A DNA stretch of 51,410 bases from an uncultured Clostridium sp. (GCA_904420465.1 CAJFVL010000005.1:1-51410); one strand, 5' to 3'. Counted from the stretch's first letter, positions 24,773 through 33,581 are shown. Numbers and translations: made by a program. The notes: generated by a model not told the origin, from the sequence alone.

Positions 24773-25603
24773 ATGGAACACACGGCGGCTCTGTCCTTTG
24801 AAATGCCCCGAAACGCCTGCAACGCGCACCTTCACATCATAGACCCCGCCTTTCCCAACGATGGAAAGGCCGCGGCCCAGGCCGGCACAGTGGAGGACTA
24901 CGCCGGCATTGCCCGGCGGTTTTCCCTGCCCCGGGCCGTGTTTGTTCAGGCCAAGCCCTTTGGACTGGACAACGCCTGTCTGCTGGACGCAATCGCCCGC
25001 TTCGGCGCCGGCAGCGCCCGGGGCATCGCCGTGCTCAACAGCACCGTCTCTGACCAGAAGCTGGAGTGGCTCCACGCCCGGGGCGTCCGTGGCCTGCGCT
25101 TCAGCGTCTGGAACCCGGAAAATGCCGTTGTCTCCTTCGACGACTGCCTGCCCCTGGCCCGGCGGATTCAGCATCTGGGCTGGAACGTGCAGCTGCACAT
25201 GAGCTCGGCCCAGCTGATCCAGCACGCGGAGGTCATTGAGCAGCTCCCCTGCCGGGTGGTCGTTGATCACATGGGGCGGCTGGACCCCCGGCTCGGCACC
25301 CGAGATCCCGCATACCCTCTCCTCTGCCGGTGGATCGACCAGGGCAACACCTGGGTCAAGCTGTCCGGCCCCTATCTCAACACCGCCTCGGGATTCCCCT
25401 GGGAGGACGCCGCCGCCACCGCCCGGGCCATTGCCGAATTCGCCCCCCAGCGCGTGGTATGGGGCAGCGATTTCCCCCATGTGACAGAGCGGCAGAAGCC
25501 TGACGAGGCCTGCCTGGTCGAGCTGATCGCCCAGTGGCTCCCCACCTCCCAGGCGAGGCAGCTGGCCCTGGCGGACAACCCTCAGGAGCTTTACGGCTTC
25601 TGA
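24773..25603 (+). CDS. LigI-like amidohydrolase
   Basis: A 276-residue TIM-barrel metal-dependent hydrolase of the amidohydrolase-2 family. It most resembles 2-pyrone-4,6-dicarboxylate lactonase (LigI) and related lactone hydrolases. Metal or substrate residues are visible in NAHLHIIDP, RAVFVQAKPFG, RGLRFSVW, VVVDHMGR and VWGSDFPHV. I use the ATG at 24773, seven bases after AGGAGG; an ATG six bases upstream is too close to that site. It heads the operon with citC and citX-citG, so it likely opens a lactone or hydrolyses an ester that yields the tricarboxylate used by the citrate-lyase-type complex. That link is inference. Confidence 0.85.
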   Translation: MEHTAALSFEMPRNACNAHLHIIDPAFPNDGKAAAQAGTVEDYAGIARRFSLPRAVFVQAKPFGLDNACLLDAIARFGAGSARGIAVLNSTVSDQKLEWLHARGVRGLRFSVWNPENAVVSFDDCLPLARRIQHLGWNVQLHMSSAQLIQHAEVIEQLPCRVVVDHMGRLDPRLGTRDPAYPLLCRWIDQGNTWVKLSGPYLNTASGFPWEDAAATARAIAEFAPQRVVWGSDFPHVTERQKPDEACLVELIAQWLPTSQARQLALADNPQELYGF

Positions 25604-25621
25604 CCCCGGGAGGGTAAACTT

Positions 25622-26674
25622 ATGGACACATCCATTGACGAGCTGAGGCTGGAGCGGCTGTCCCTGCGGTATCCCCGGGACCGGGCACGGCTTGCGGACT
25701 TCCTGGCCCGGCATCACCTGAAGCTGGAGGAGGATGTCCAGTCCGCCTTTGTCCTGCTGGACGGGTCAGAATCCCTGGCCGCCTGCGGCTGCGCGGCCGG
25801 GTCCGTTCTGAAATGCTTTGCGGTGGAGCCCTCCCTGCGAGGACAGAACGCCCTTGGCCGTCTGGTGTCCGCCCTGGTGCAGGACCGCTTTGCCCGTGGA
25901 ATCTATGACCTCTTTATCATCACCCGGGCGGAAAACGAGGCGCTGTTCCAAAACTGCGGCTTTTACCCGGTGGTCCGCACCCAGGCGCTGGCTATGCTGG
26001 AAAACCGTCCCAACGGTCCCCGCCTGTTTGCCCAGGGACTGAAGCGGCCGGAGGACGCGGGGAAGCAGGCCGCCGCCATTGTCATGAACTGCAACCCCTT
26101 TACCTTGGGCCACCAGGCGCTGGTTGAATTTGCCGCCCGCCGCTGCGAGCTCCTCCATATCTTCCTGGTGGAGGAGGACCGCTCCCTCTTCCCCACCCCT
26201 GTGCGCTACCAGCTGGCCGCCGAAGGGACTGCCCACCTGCCCAACGTCCGCCTCCACCTGAGCGGCCCCTATGTCATCTCCGCCGCCACCTTCCCCACCT
26301 ACTTTGTCAAGGCCCAGGAGAATGCCGCCCTTCTGCAGGCCCAGCTGGACGTCACCCTGTTTGCGGAAAAGCTCGCGCCAGAGCTCCACATCGTACAGCG
26401 CTTTGCCGGCCAGGAGCCGCTTGACCCCACAACGGCCGGCTACAACCACACGATGCGCACACTTCTCCCACGATATGGTATTCATTTCTGTGAGTTTCCC
26501 CGAGTCATGCAGGACGGCCAGCCCATCAGTGCCTCCCGCGTCCGGAATCTGCTGGAGAGCCGGGGGGTGTGCGATGAGGTGCTCGCCCTTGTCCCGGAGT
26601 CCACAGGCCGCTATCTGAAGGACAACTGGCCGCTGAAGCCCCAACGCAGCGGCGCACACCCCCCCTTCCTCTAA
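25622..26674 (+). CDS. citC: [Citrate (pro-3S)-lyase] ligase
   Basis: A 350-residue CitC protein. It acetylates the prosthetic thiol of CitD with ATP and acetate, switching citrate lyase on. The N-terminal ~140 residues form a GNAT-like domain (FAVEPSLRGQNALGRL is its CoA-loop relative). The rest is a nucleotidyltransferase fold with the motif NCNPFTLGHQ (156-165) and the late SASRVRNLLES segment, which corresponds to the ISSTxVR signature of the superfamily. Length is normal. It starts 18 bases after the amidohydrolase. Its presence shows that the complex in this locus is a true acetyl-thioester enzyme. Confidence 0.95.
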   Translation: MDTSIDELRLERLSLRYPRDRARLADFLARHHLKLEEDVQSAFVLLDGSESLAACGCAAGSVLKCFAVEPSLRGQNALGRLVSALVQDRFARGIYDLFIITRAENEALFQNCGFYPVVRTQALAMLENRPNGPRLFAQGLKRPEDAGKQAAAIVMNCNPFTLGHQALVEFAARRCELLHIFLVEEDRSLFPTPVRYQLAAEGTAHLPNVRLHLSGPYVISAATFPTYFVKAQENAALLQAQLDVTLFAEKLAPELHIVQRFAGQEPLDPTTAGYNHTMRTLLPRYGIHFCEFPRVMQDGQPISASRVRNLLESRGVCDEVLALVPESTGRYLKDNWPLKPQRSGAHPPFL

Positions 26675-26687
26675 AAGGAGGTCCCCG

Positions 26688-28052
26688 ATGAGCGTGGAGG
26701 TCGCCCCCATGGACATGCTGAGGGCCCGGGAGGCCCGGGCCCTCCGGCAGCAGGAGATTCTGGCGCGCTGTCGCCGCCCTGTCATCTCCTTCACCATGAA
26801 TATTGCCGGGCCTGTCAAAAACAGCCCGGTCATCCGCCGCGCCTTTCGGGAGGGCATGCTCCGGCTGGAGGATGTCCTGGCCGCCCGCGGTCTGCCCACC
26901 CTTTTCCGGGAGGAGACGGACCGCCCCACCGGCTGCGAGGCCCTGTGGGTGGTGGACGGTCCCAGCCGCATTTTGAAGGAGCTCTGCACCGGAATCGAGG
27001 ACCGGGACTCTCTGGGCCGCCTCTTTGACCTGGACGTGCTGGACCCGGAGACAGGCCGGTGGGGGAGAGAGGAGCTGGGCCTTCCGGCCCGGGGGTGTCT
27101 GGTGTGCGGCCGTGCAGGAAAGGGCTGCTCCTCCCGGCGTCTCCATCCGGTGGAGGAAATCCGGCAGAAAACAGATGCCATTCTGTGGGATTTCTTTGCC
27201 CGGCAGGACCGGGCCCGGCTGGCCGCCCTCGCCGGAAAGGCCCTGCTCTATGAGGTATGCACCACGCCCAAGCCGGGTTTGGTGGACCGGCATGACAGTG
27301 GCAGTCACCGAGACATGGACGTGTTCACCTTTCTGGACAGCACCGCCGCCCTTCTCCCCTACCTGGAGCGCGCGGCGGCCATCGGCCAGGAGACCGCCCA
27401 GAGGCCGCCGGAGGAGACCTTCTCCCTGCTGCGGGAGGCCGGCCTGGGGGCGGAGCGGGATATGTTCCAGGCCACCCGGGGAGTGAACACCCACAAGGGG
27501 GCCATTTTCTCTCTTGGCTGTGTCCTGGGGGCCGCCGGGCGGCTCTGGACCCCGGAGGGGCCCTGCCGGGACCCGGAGCGAATTCTGGCGGAATGCGGGA
27601 ACATGGCAGCTCCCGCCGTGGATCAGACGTTCTCCGCGCTGACATTGGAACATGCCCGCACCGCAGGGGAGCGGCTCTATGTCATGTATGGCCTGCGGGG
27701 GGTGCGGGGGGAGGCGGCAGACGGCTTTCCCTCCGTCCTCCAGATCGGCCTGCCTGCCCTCCGGGCCGCTCTGGACCAGGGGGCGGGGCTGGAGGAGGCG
27801 GGGACTGCCGCCCTCCTTGCCCTGACAGCCCGAACCGCGGATACCAATCTGATCGCCCGGGGCGGAACGGAGGGGCAGCGGTGGGCGGCGGAGCGGGCGG
27901 CCAGCCTATTGGCCCCCGGACCGCGGCCGGACCGCGGGGCGGTGGAGCAGCTGAACCGGGAGATGATCGGGAAAAATCTCTCCCCCGGCGGCTGTGCCGA
28001 CCTGCTGGCCATCGTCTACTGGCTGACCTTTCTGCTGTCCGAATCCACTTGA
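26688..28052 (+). CDS. citXG: CitX-CitG fusion for citrate lyase prosthetic group
   Basis: A 454-residue two-domain protein. Residues about 1-175 are CitX, apo-citrate lyase phosphoribosyl-dephospho-CoA transferase (GCEALWVVDGPSRILKELC and RLFDLDVLD segments, then a cysteine-rich RGCLVCGRAGKGC). Residues about 180-454 are CitG, triphosphoribosyl-dephospho-CoA synthase (EVCTTPKPGLVDRHDSGSH, ATRGVNTHKGAIFSLG, DTNLIARGG). It makes the prosthetic group from dephospho-CoA and ATP and attaches it to CitD. Fused CitXG proteins are known elsewhere. The ATG has an AAGGAGG site 14 bases after citC. A strong hairpin follows. Confidence 0.93.
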   Translation: MSVEVAPMDMLRAREARALRQQEILARCRRPVISFTMNIAGPVKNSPVIRRAFREGMLRLEDVLAARGLPTLFREETDRPTGCEALWVVDGPSRILKELCTGIEDRDSLGRLFDLDVLDPETGRWGREELGLPARGCLVCGRAGKGCSSRRLHPVEEIRQKTDAILWDFFARQDRARLAALAGKALLYEVCTTPKPGLVDRHDSGSHRDMDVFTFLDSTAALLPYLERAAAIGQETAQRPPEETFSLLREAGLGAERDMFQATRGVNTHKGAIFSLGCVLGAAGRLWTPEGPCRDPERILAECGNMAAPAVDQTFSALTLEHARTAGERLYVMYGLRGVRGEAADGFPSVLQIGLPALRAALDQGAGLEEAGTAALLALTARTADTNLIARGGTEGQRWAAERAASLLAPGPRPDRGAVEQLNREMIGKNLSPGGCADLLAIVYWLTFLLSEST

Positions 28053-28124
28053 TTTTCTCAGTCCGGGCGTCAAGAACTCAGTGCCGCTGTCCAGCGCCTT
28101 CGCCCATCAGCTCCGCCCATAAAT

Positions 28125-28164
28125 ACCGTCCCCCGGCCTGCCGTACGGCAGGCCAGGGGACGGT
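28125..28164. terminator. 40-base palindrome between convergent genes
   Basis: Positions 28125-28144 pair with 28145-28164 with one mismatch, a very GC-rich stem with almost no loop. It lies between citXG and the convergent HD-domain gene and can serve both. No strong T-run follows on the rightward strand. Confidence 0.65.
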
Positions 28165-28230
28165 TCTGGTGCCTTAAAATTATTTTGTCAAAACGATTGG
28201 GTTTCAGTGCATCGCCGCTGAAATTTCACA

Positions 28231-28767
28231 TCAATTGTTTTCACAGAGGTGGACACATCCCGCCGCGATGGAATCACACTTGGCGACAATGATAGCCTCG
28301 GGGCTCTTGTTGGGCATGCTGAGCTTTGCAGTGTGGGAGGCCACGATGTGGGTAATTTCCAGTGGGATTTGATACTTCTGACACAGGGCGACGCCATAGA
28401 TGCCGTGGGATATCAGTTTTCCCCAACCTGTCCGGCCGCCAGAGGCGGAATATTCCACAATCTTGCAAACATCATGGAGCAGCGCACCCGCCACAACATA
28501 GTCCACATTCAGCGGAGCGGGCTCCATCTCATTGTAAGCCTGGGTCACCGCATAGCTGTACTGAGTCACCAGGGCCACATGGTGGACAAAGCTAAAACGG
28601 CGGGGGTCCGCGCCCGGCATGAAGGGGATGTCCTCCAGCCGCTCCCAGTCCGACTGGGAGCAGGCCTCCAGCCAAATGTCCAGCACCGTTTCCTGCAGGC
28701 CGACATCCCGGATAAGGGAAAACTGGGGCAGCAACTTACATAGCTGTTCCTTGGTGATTGAGATCAC
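28231..28767 (-). CDS. HD-domain phosphohydrolase
   Basis: A 178-residue HD-superfamily hydrolase. The metal-binding histidines and aspartate are visible in VHHVALVTQYS, GALLHDVCKI and THIVASHTA. Length and pattern fit small HD proteins that act on nucleotides or related phosphates. I start at a GTG at 28767, preceded by GGGAGG; a TTG at 28785 overlaps the HpcH stop and would place that site inside the gene. It is the last gene of the leftward TctABC operon, and its role there is unknown. Similar HD proteins occasionally sit with HpcH-type aldolases and transporters, but I cannot assign a reaction. Confidence 0.8.
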   Translation of the reverse strand: MISITKEQLCKLLPQFSLIRDVGLQETVLDIWLEACSQSDWERLEDIPFMPGADPRRFSFVHHVALVTQYSYAVTQAYNEMEPAPLNVDYVVAGALLHDVCKIVEYSASGGRTGWGKLISHGIYGVALCQKYQIPLEITHIVASHTAKLSMPNKSPEAIIVAKCDSIAAGCVHLCENN

Positions 28768-28781
28768 AGAGTGCACCTCCC

Positions 28782-29540
28782 TCAATCGCAGCGGAGTTCT
28801 TCCAGACTCTCCTTCATGGCTGAGAAGAGCAGCGTCTCATCCCGGCCCAGGGAGAAGCACCTAACTCCCTTCTCCTTCAGCTCCTGAATTCGTTTTTTGC
28901 TCTTGACCATCAGAGTGGGATACTTGCCATACTCCAGAGCCTTGCGGATGACCAGGTCCTCGGCGGCCAGAACGTCTGGATGGCTATTCTGCCCCGGGAT
29001 GCCCAGCGCCTGGGACAGGTCATTTTTCCCGGTAGCCACCATGTCGACACCTGGGACAGACAGGATGTCGTCAATGTTCTCCAACCCGGACTTATCCTCG
29101 ATCTGGACGATCAGGGTGACGTCATCGTTGGCCCAGGTGGAGTAGTCGCTCATCTTGTACTGGCCAAAATTCAGGGCCCGGGAGGCGCCGCTCATGCCCC
29201 GCTGTCCGTAGGGGGCATATTTGGTGGCCTGTACGGCCTGCTCCGCGATCTGGCGGCTGGCCGTATGTGGGACCATCAGGCCGCTGGCACCTAGATCCAG
29301 CAACGCACTGGCGTTGCTCAGGTCGGGAACTCGCAGCTGTACCGGCAGATCCAACAGCCGGGCGGCCCGGATCATGTCCATAAGAGTTCCATTATCGAAC
29401 AGCATGTGCTCGCAGTCGATGCGGATGAAGTCATAGCCCGCCCGAGCTGCCATTTCCACTATTACTGGATCGCTCAGGCCCACATTGAGACCGTAGCTGC
29501 ACAGGCCCGCGGCCGCGCGCTCCTTGATGTTCTTTCTCAT
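28782..29540 (-). CDS. HpcH/HpaI-family aldolase
   Basis: A 252-residue class II metal-dependent aldolase of the HpcH/HpaI/GarL family. It typically splits 4-hydroxy-2-oxo acids to pyruvate and an aldehyde or keto acid. Hallmarks are DFIRIDCEHMLFDNG, the LGASGLMVPHTAS segment, the metal ligands in VQIEDKSG and GKNDLSQALG, and the PYGQRGMSG loop. Length is normal. It lies four bases downstream of the tctA-type gene, so substrate uptake and cleavage are co-expressed. A pathway with a hydroxyacid dehydrogenase making the 2-oxo acid and this aldolase cutting it would be coherent, though unproven. Confidence 0.9.
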   Translation of the reverse strand: MRKNIKERAAAGLCSYGLNVGLSDPVIVEMAARAGYDFIRIDCEHMLFDNGTLMDMIRAARLLDLPVQLRVPDLSNASALLDLGASGLMVPHTASRQIAEQAVQATKYAPYGQRGMSGASRALNFGQYKMSDYSTWANDDVTLIVQIEDKSGLENIDDILSVPGVDMVATGKNDLSQALGIPGQNSHPDVLAAEDLVIRKALEYGKYPTLMVKSKKRIQELKEKGVRCFSLGRDETLLFSAMKESLEELRCD

Positions 29541-29543
29541 GAT

Positions 29544-31061
29544 TCATTCCTCCTCTTCCAGCTGTTCTAGGGTATCGCCCAGGTTCTTCTTCTTGGAAAT
29601 GTAATTCATAATAAAGGGGGATGCCACAGACAGTACAGTCAGCGCCACCAGCAGCAGGGACAGCCAGGAGCCGAACAGGCCCTGAATCAGGTTCCCGTGG
29701 GAGACGGTGATGACCCGCAGCAGGTTGCTCTCCAGAATACTGGAGAGAATGTATCCCAGGATAAAGGCGGAGGCCGGATAGCCAAACTTCTTCATGATAT
29801 AGCCCAGCACACCGAACGCCAGCATAACAAAAACGTCAAACATGTTGGAACGGGAGGAGTAACAGCCCAGAATGCTGAAGGTAAAGATCAGGGGAACCAT
29901 GATCTCGTGGCTGACATTCAACACCTTTGTGATAACCTTCGCCCCGTAGAATCCGGCAAAGAGCATGATGAAGTTGGTAATCAGCATAGCCCACATCAGG
30001 CCGTAGACAATATCTGTATTGGTATTGAACAGCTGAGGTCCCAGGTTCAGACCCTGCACCATGAAAGCGCCCATGATGGCGGCGGCGGAGGTGCTGCCGG
30101 GGATGCCCATGGTGAGCAGCGGAATGAAGGAGCCGCCGGTGACGCCGTTGTTGGCCGCCTCAGAGGCGATAATACCCTCGTAGGCGCCTTTACCGAACTT
30201 CTCCGGATGCTTGTTCATCTTCTTTGATGTGTCATAGGCGATGAAGCTGGCGATGTTGCCGCCGGCAGCGGGGATGATACCTACAATAACACCAATAATG
30301 GAAGCTACAATGTAATCCTTTAGATAAGGCTTGAAGCAGGAAAACAGCTTCACCTGCTCCTTCTCCTCCTGGAAGCGCTCCCGCTTTCCCGCCTTCTCCT
30401 CCAGCAGGGAGATGGCCGACGGGATAGAGAACATGCCCAGCAGAACAGCGGTCAGCTGGAAGCCGGAGGCCAGCTCCACCACCCCAAAGTCATACCTGGG
30501 GAAGGCGGTGGCCGGGTCCATACCCACTTGGGCGGCCAGCATGCCCAAAAGGCCCGCGATCAATCCCTTGATCATGGAGTCGGAGGACAGGCTGACCACA
30601 ATGCTGATACCGAACACAGCCACCCAGAAATACTCGCCCGGTCCAAAGGCCAAAACGACTTTGGCGAGAGGGGGCGCAATGAACATAAGGGCTGCCACAC
30701 TGATGACACCGCCCACAAAGGAGGACAGGGCGCTGAGCTGCAGGGCACGCCTCGGCTTGCCCGACATGGCCAGCGGATAGCCGTCAAAGGCGGTGACCGC
30801 CGCCGACGCGGCACCCGGCACATTGAAGAGGCAGGCTGTGATGCTGCCGCCGTACATGCCGCCGTTGTAGATGCCGCCCAGCATGGACAGAGCGGGGAGC
30901 GGGTCCATGGCGAAGGTCAGGGGGACCAGCAGGGAGATGGCCAGCGTGGAGGACAGGCCGGGTATGGCGCCCGCCAAGATGCCGATGATGGTTCCGGCGG
31001 TCATATAGAGAAAGTTCTCGATGGTCAGGATGGCCTGCAGGCCAATCATTAAATTTTCCAT
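29544..31061 (-). CDS. Tripartite tricarboxylate transporter, large membrane subunit
   Basis: A 505-residue TctA-family permease with about eleven to twelve hydrophobic helices. It is the channel-forming subunit of a tripartite tricarboxylate transporter. Typical segments are GTIIGILAGAIPGLSSTLAISLLVPLTF, here residues about 22-49 (only its GAIPGLSS core is needed to recognise the family), and the second-half repeat GIIPAAGGNIASF. The TctB- and TctC-type subunits are encoded just upstream on the same strand. Substrates of the family include citrate, tricarballylate and aromatic or dicarboxylic acids. The neighbouring citrate-lyase locus makes a tricarboxylate attractive, but the operon also stands on its own. 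Confidence 0.92.
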   Translation of the reverse strand: MENLMIGLQAILTIENFLYMTAGTIIGILAGAIPGLSSTLAISLLVPLTFAMDPLPALSMLGGIYNGGMYGGSITACLFNVPGAASAAVTAFDGYPLAMSGKPRRALQLSALSSFVGGVISVAALMFIAPPLAKVVLAFGPGEYFWVAVFGISIVVSLSSDSMIKGLIAGLLGMLAAQVGMDPATAFPRYDFGVVELASGFQLTAVLLGMFSIPSAISLLEEKAGKRERFQEEKEQVKLFSCFKPYLKDYIVASIIGVIVGIIPAAGGNIASFIAYDTSKKMNKHPEKFGKGAYEGIIASEAANNGVTGGSFIPLLTMGIPGSTSAAAIMGAFMVQGLNLGPQLFNTNTDIVYGLMWAMLITNFIMLFAGFYGAKVITKVLNVSHEIMVPLIFTFSILGCYSSRSNMFDVFVMLAFGVLGYIMKKFGYPASAFILGYILSSILESNLLRVITVSHGNLIQGLFGSWLSLLLVALTVLSVASPFIMNYISKKKNLGDTLEQLEEEE

Positions 31062-31076
31062 GGCAAGACCTCCCGA

Positions 31077-31505
31077 TCACAAAAAGAAGGGCTGGGGCAG
31101 ACGCAGGGAGAGAAACTGCGCAAAGCACAGGAAAGCAAAAATGCAGAAGCCGATGGGCACGCCGATGAGAGCGGCCTTGTTTCGGACTCCATACCAATAC
31201 ATCACCAGGGCGATATACACAATGGTCGAAATATAAAAGCCGAGGCCGGTCATCAGAATGGCATAGGCCAGAGTGAACAGGATCAGCGGAATCACTCTGT
31301 TGAAATGGATTGTCACCGTCTTGGGTGAGGCTTTGATCAGGGTTCGGATGATCTGCGCCACTGAAAGCAGGGCGATCAGCCCGATGGTGATACGGGGCAG
31401 AATGGCCGCGCTCTCAGTAAAGTCCAGCGTTCCCACCCACGCCGTGGCGCAGAACACCAGCAGCACGATGGAGCAGACAATGTCCGCGCGCTTCATTTTT
31501 ATCAT
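31077..31505 (-). CDS. Tripartite tricarboxylate transporter, small membrane subunit
   Basis: A 142-residue TctB-family protein with four hydrophobic helices, the usual size and topology. Segments such as DIVCSIVLLVFCATAW near the N-terminus and the central ILPRITIGLIALLS are family-like, and the last helix ends with LCFAQFLSLRLPQPFFL. It lies between the TctC- and TctA-type genes (15 bases before the latter), the standard order C-B-A. It helps form the membrane complex that accepts substrate from the binding lipoprotein. Confidence 0.88.
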   Translation of the reverse strand: MIKMKRADIVCSIVLLVFCATAWVGTLDFTESAAILPRITIGLIALLSVAQIIRTLIKASPKTVTIHFNRVIPLILFTLAYAILMTGLGFYISTIVYIALVMYWYGVRNKAALIGVPIGFCIFAFLCFAQFLSLRLPQPFFL

Positions 31506-31565
31506 AGTTGTCCCTCCTTACAGATGGGCCCTCCGCACGGAGCAGAGGGCCCCGCGGCTTCTCTT

Positions 31566-32558
31566 TTACTCCACCGCGTTCGCCGCGATGATTTCCTGGT
31601 AGACCGCCTGCATCCGGACTAGTTCCTCCTCGTATTCCTGATAATCCAGGAATTTGGGAATCAGACTCATGGTATCCATTTTCTCCTGGCACTCGGGGTC
31701 CTGCAGAGCCTGCTCCACCGCGTCGGAGACCTTCTTGACAATCTCTTCGTCCACGCCGGCGGGCATCAGAATGCCTCGGTCAGAGCTGTTGTAGACGGGA
31801 TAGCCCAGCTCCTCAAAGGTGGGGACGTCGGGCAAAAAGTCCAGCCGCTCCTCTGTCATAACGCCCAGGATCTTCACCTGGTCGATATACGTTGTGACCT
31901 CGGACGCGTTCAGCACGCAGACCTGGACGTGGTCGCCCAGACAGGCAGTGACCCGGTCGGTGGTGCCGTCGGCATAGACCACCTTGTTGACCTCGATTCC
32001 TGCCTCATTGGCAAACTGCTCCCAGGCCAGGTCATCATCCGCATTGAGGGCGCCGATGGCCACCGTCAGCTCGCCAGGGTTCCCCTTGGCATAATTGACG
32101 ATGTCCTCCAGGGTGTTGAATTCGCTGCTTCCGTTAACAATAAACACGTTGGGGTCGGTGGCAATGTTGCACACCGGCTGGAAGTCCTCCAGAGTAAAGC
32201 GGCAGCTCTCCTTGGTCAGCGGGAGGGTCAGGAAGCCGGGGTGGGCTCCCCAGCACATGGTGTAGCCGTCCGCCTCTGTGTTGAAGGCCAGCTCTGTGTA
32301 AGAGATCTCACCGTTGGAGCCCTCCATGTAGGAGATGATCACGTCCTGGCCCAAGATATCCTCCACATAGGGCTGAAAAACCGCCCGGGCGGTCAGGTCC
32401 GCGCCGCCGCCGGGAGAAAAGCCGATGACAAGGTCAATGCTGTCGTTGGGATAGTCGGCCACCGGGTCGCCGCTGCCGCCCGAGCTGCCGCAGGCGGTGA
32501 GGGCCAGCATCATCGCTCCGGCCAGGCAGAGAACCAATCTGCGGGTACGCTTTTTCAT
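31566..32558 (-). CDS. Tripartite tricarboxylate transporter, binding lipoprotein
   Basis: A 330-residue TctC/Bug-family substrate-binding protein. A signal peptide with lipobox LALTAC predicts a lipid-modified cysteine at C23, followed by a GSSGGSGD linker. The mature part begins YPNDSIDLVIGFSPGGGADLTAR, the family pattern for the carboxylate-binding loop, and includes SEFNTLEDIVNYAKGNPGEL. The protein would be anchored outside the membrane in this Gram-positive-type cell. It is the most abundant component in such systems and defines specificity. Gaps to the flanking genes are 42 and 60 bases. Confidence 0.92.
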   Translation of the reverse strand: MKKRTRRLVLCLAGAMMLALTACGSSGGSGDPVADYPNDSIDLVIGFSPGGGADLTARAVFQPYVEDILGQDVIISYMEGSNGEISYTELAFNTEADGYTMCWGAHPGFLTLPLTKESCRFTLEDFQPVCNIATDPNVFIVNGSSEFNTLEDIVNYAKGNPGELTVAIGALNADDDLAWEQFANEAGIEVNKVVYADGTTDRVTACLGDHVQVCVLNASEVTTYIDQVKILGVMTEERLDFLPDVPTFEELGYPVYNSSDRGILMPAGVDEEIVKKVSDAVEQALQDPECQEKMDTMSLIPKFLDYQEYEEELVRMQAVYQEIIAANAVE

Positions 32559-32600
32559 AGTTCAAATCCTCCTCACTTTTTCATTATTTTTCTCTATTCC

Positions 32601-33581
32601 TTACTTTTTTACAACAAAACGGTCCTTGGGGTTCAGGGGTTCTCCCCGGGAGAATTTTTGAATGTTGGAGAAAGCGTGCTCCGTCACATGCAGCACATTG
32701 TCTGAGACACCGCCGCCGCAGTGGCAGGTGAGTACCACGTTCTCCAGGCCCAGCAGCTCGTTGTTGGGGTCAATGGGTTCCTGCTCGAAGGAGTCCAGTC
32801 CGGCTCCCCGCAGCTTCCCCGACTTCAGCGCCTCAGTCAGGGCGGCCTCGTCCACCACCCCGCCCCGGGCGGTGTTGATGAGAATGGCACTGGGCTTCAT
32901 CATGGCCAGCTGCTCCGCGCCGATCATGTGCTTTGTGCTGGGCAGGAGAGGGACATGGACCGAGAGGATATCGCTGCGGCGGAGCAGTTCCTCGAGGGAT
33001 ACGGAAACTGCGTCGTATTTCTTCTCGTCCTCCGGCGACAGAGGAAACACATCGTAGTAGATCACCTGGGTGTTTTCGAAACCCCGGAGCATCTTGGCCA
33101 CCTCTTTGGCGATGTTGCCAATACCCAGCAGTCCCACCGTCTTGCCGTGAATCATCTGGCACTGGGCCCGCATCTTGGACTTGACCCACTGCCCCGCCCG
33201 CATGGTGGAGTCCACATAGGGGATCTTCCGATTGACCGCGAACATCAAACCCAGAGCCAGCTCGGCCACGGGGACGGAGTTGGCGCCCGCCGTAATGTAG
33301 ACGGGGACACCACGCTCCTCGGCGGCGGCGCAGTCAATCTTATCAACCCCAATGCCCCATTTCTGGATCATCTTCAGCTTCTTGGCGGCCTGGATGTACT
33401 CCCGGGGGACGGGGATGCCGCCGGCGATGATGTAATCGGCATTCTCCAATAGCCGCAGGTGCTCCTCCGTATCGGTCCGCGAGGTGGGACGGACCAGTTC
33501 AAAGCCCTCCGGCAGGATGGAGTTCTCCATTTTGACCACCTCAGGGTCGTGGATCTCCAGCCAGACAATCTTCTCACTCAT
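32601..33581 (-). CDS. D-2-hydroxyacid dehydrogenase (second copy)
   Basis: A 326-residue NAD-dependent D-2-hydroxyacid dehydrogenase. The nucleotide motif reads GLLGIGNIAKE at 150-160, with alanine in the third glycine position. Catalytic residues are Arg239 (NTARGGVVDE), Glu268 (FEQEPID) and His287 (LTCHCGGG). No ACT domain. The ATG at 33581 is preceded by AAGGAGG. It lies between the DUF6282 hydrolase and the TctC-type gene, so it probably acts on the imported acid or a product of it. It is only distantly related to the copy at 4.7 kb. Confidence 0.88.
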   Translation of the reverse strand: MSEKIVWLEIHDPEVVKMENSILPEGFELVRPTSRTDTEEHLRLLENADYIIAGGIPVPREYIQAAKKLKMIQKWGIGVDKIDCAAAEERGVPVYITAGANSVPVAELALGLMFAVNRKIPYVDSTMRAGQWVKSKMRAQCQMIHGKTVGLLGIGNIAKEVAKMLRGFENTQVIYYDVFPLSPEDEKKYDAVSVSLEELLRRSDILSVHVPLLPSTKHMIGAEQLAMMKPSAILINTARGGVVDEAALTEALKSGKLRGAGLDSFEQEPIDPNNELLGLENVVLTCHCGGGVSDNVLHVTEHAFSNIQKFSRGEPLNPKDRFVVKK

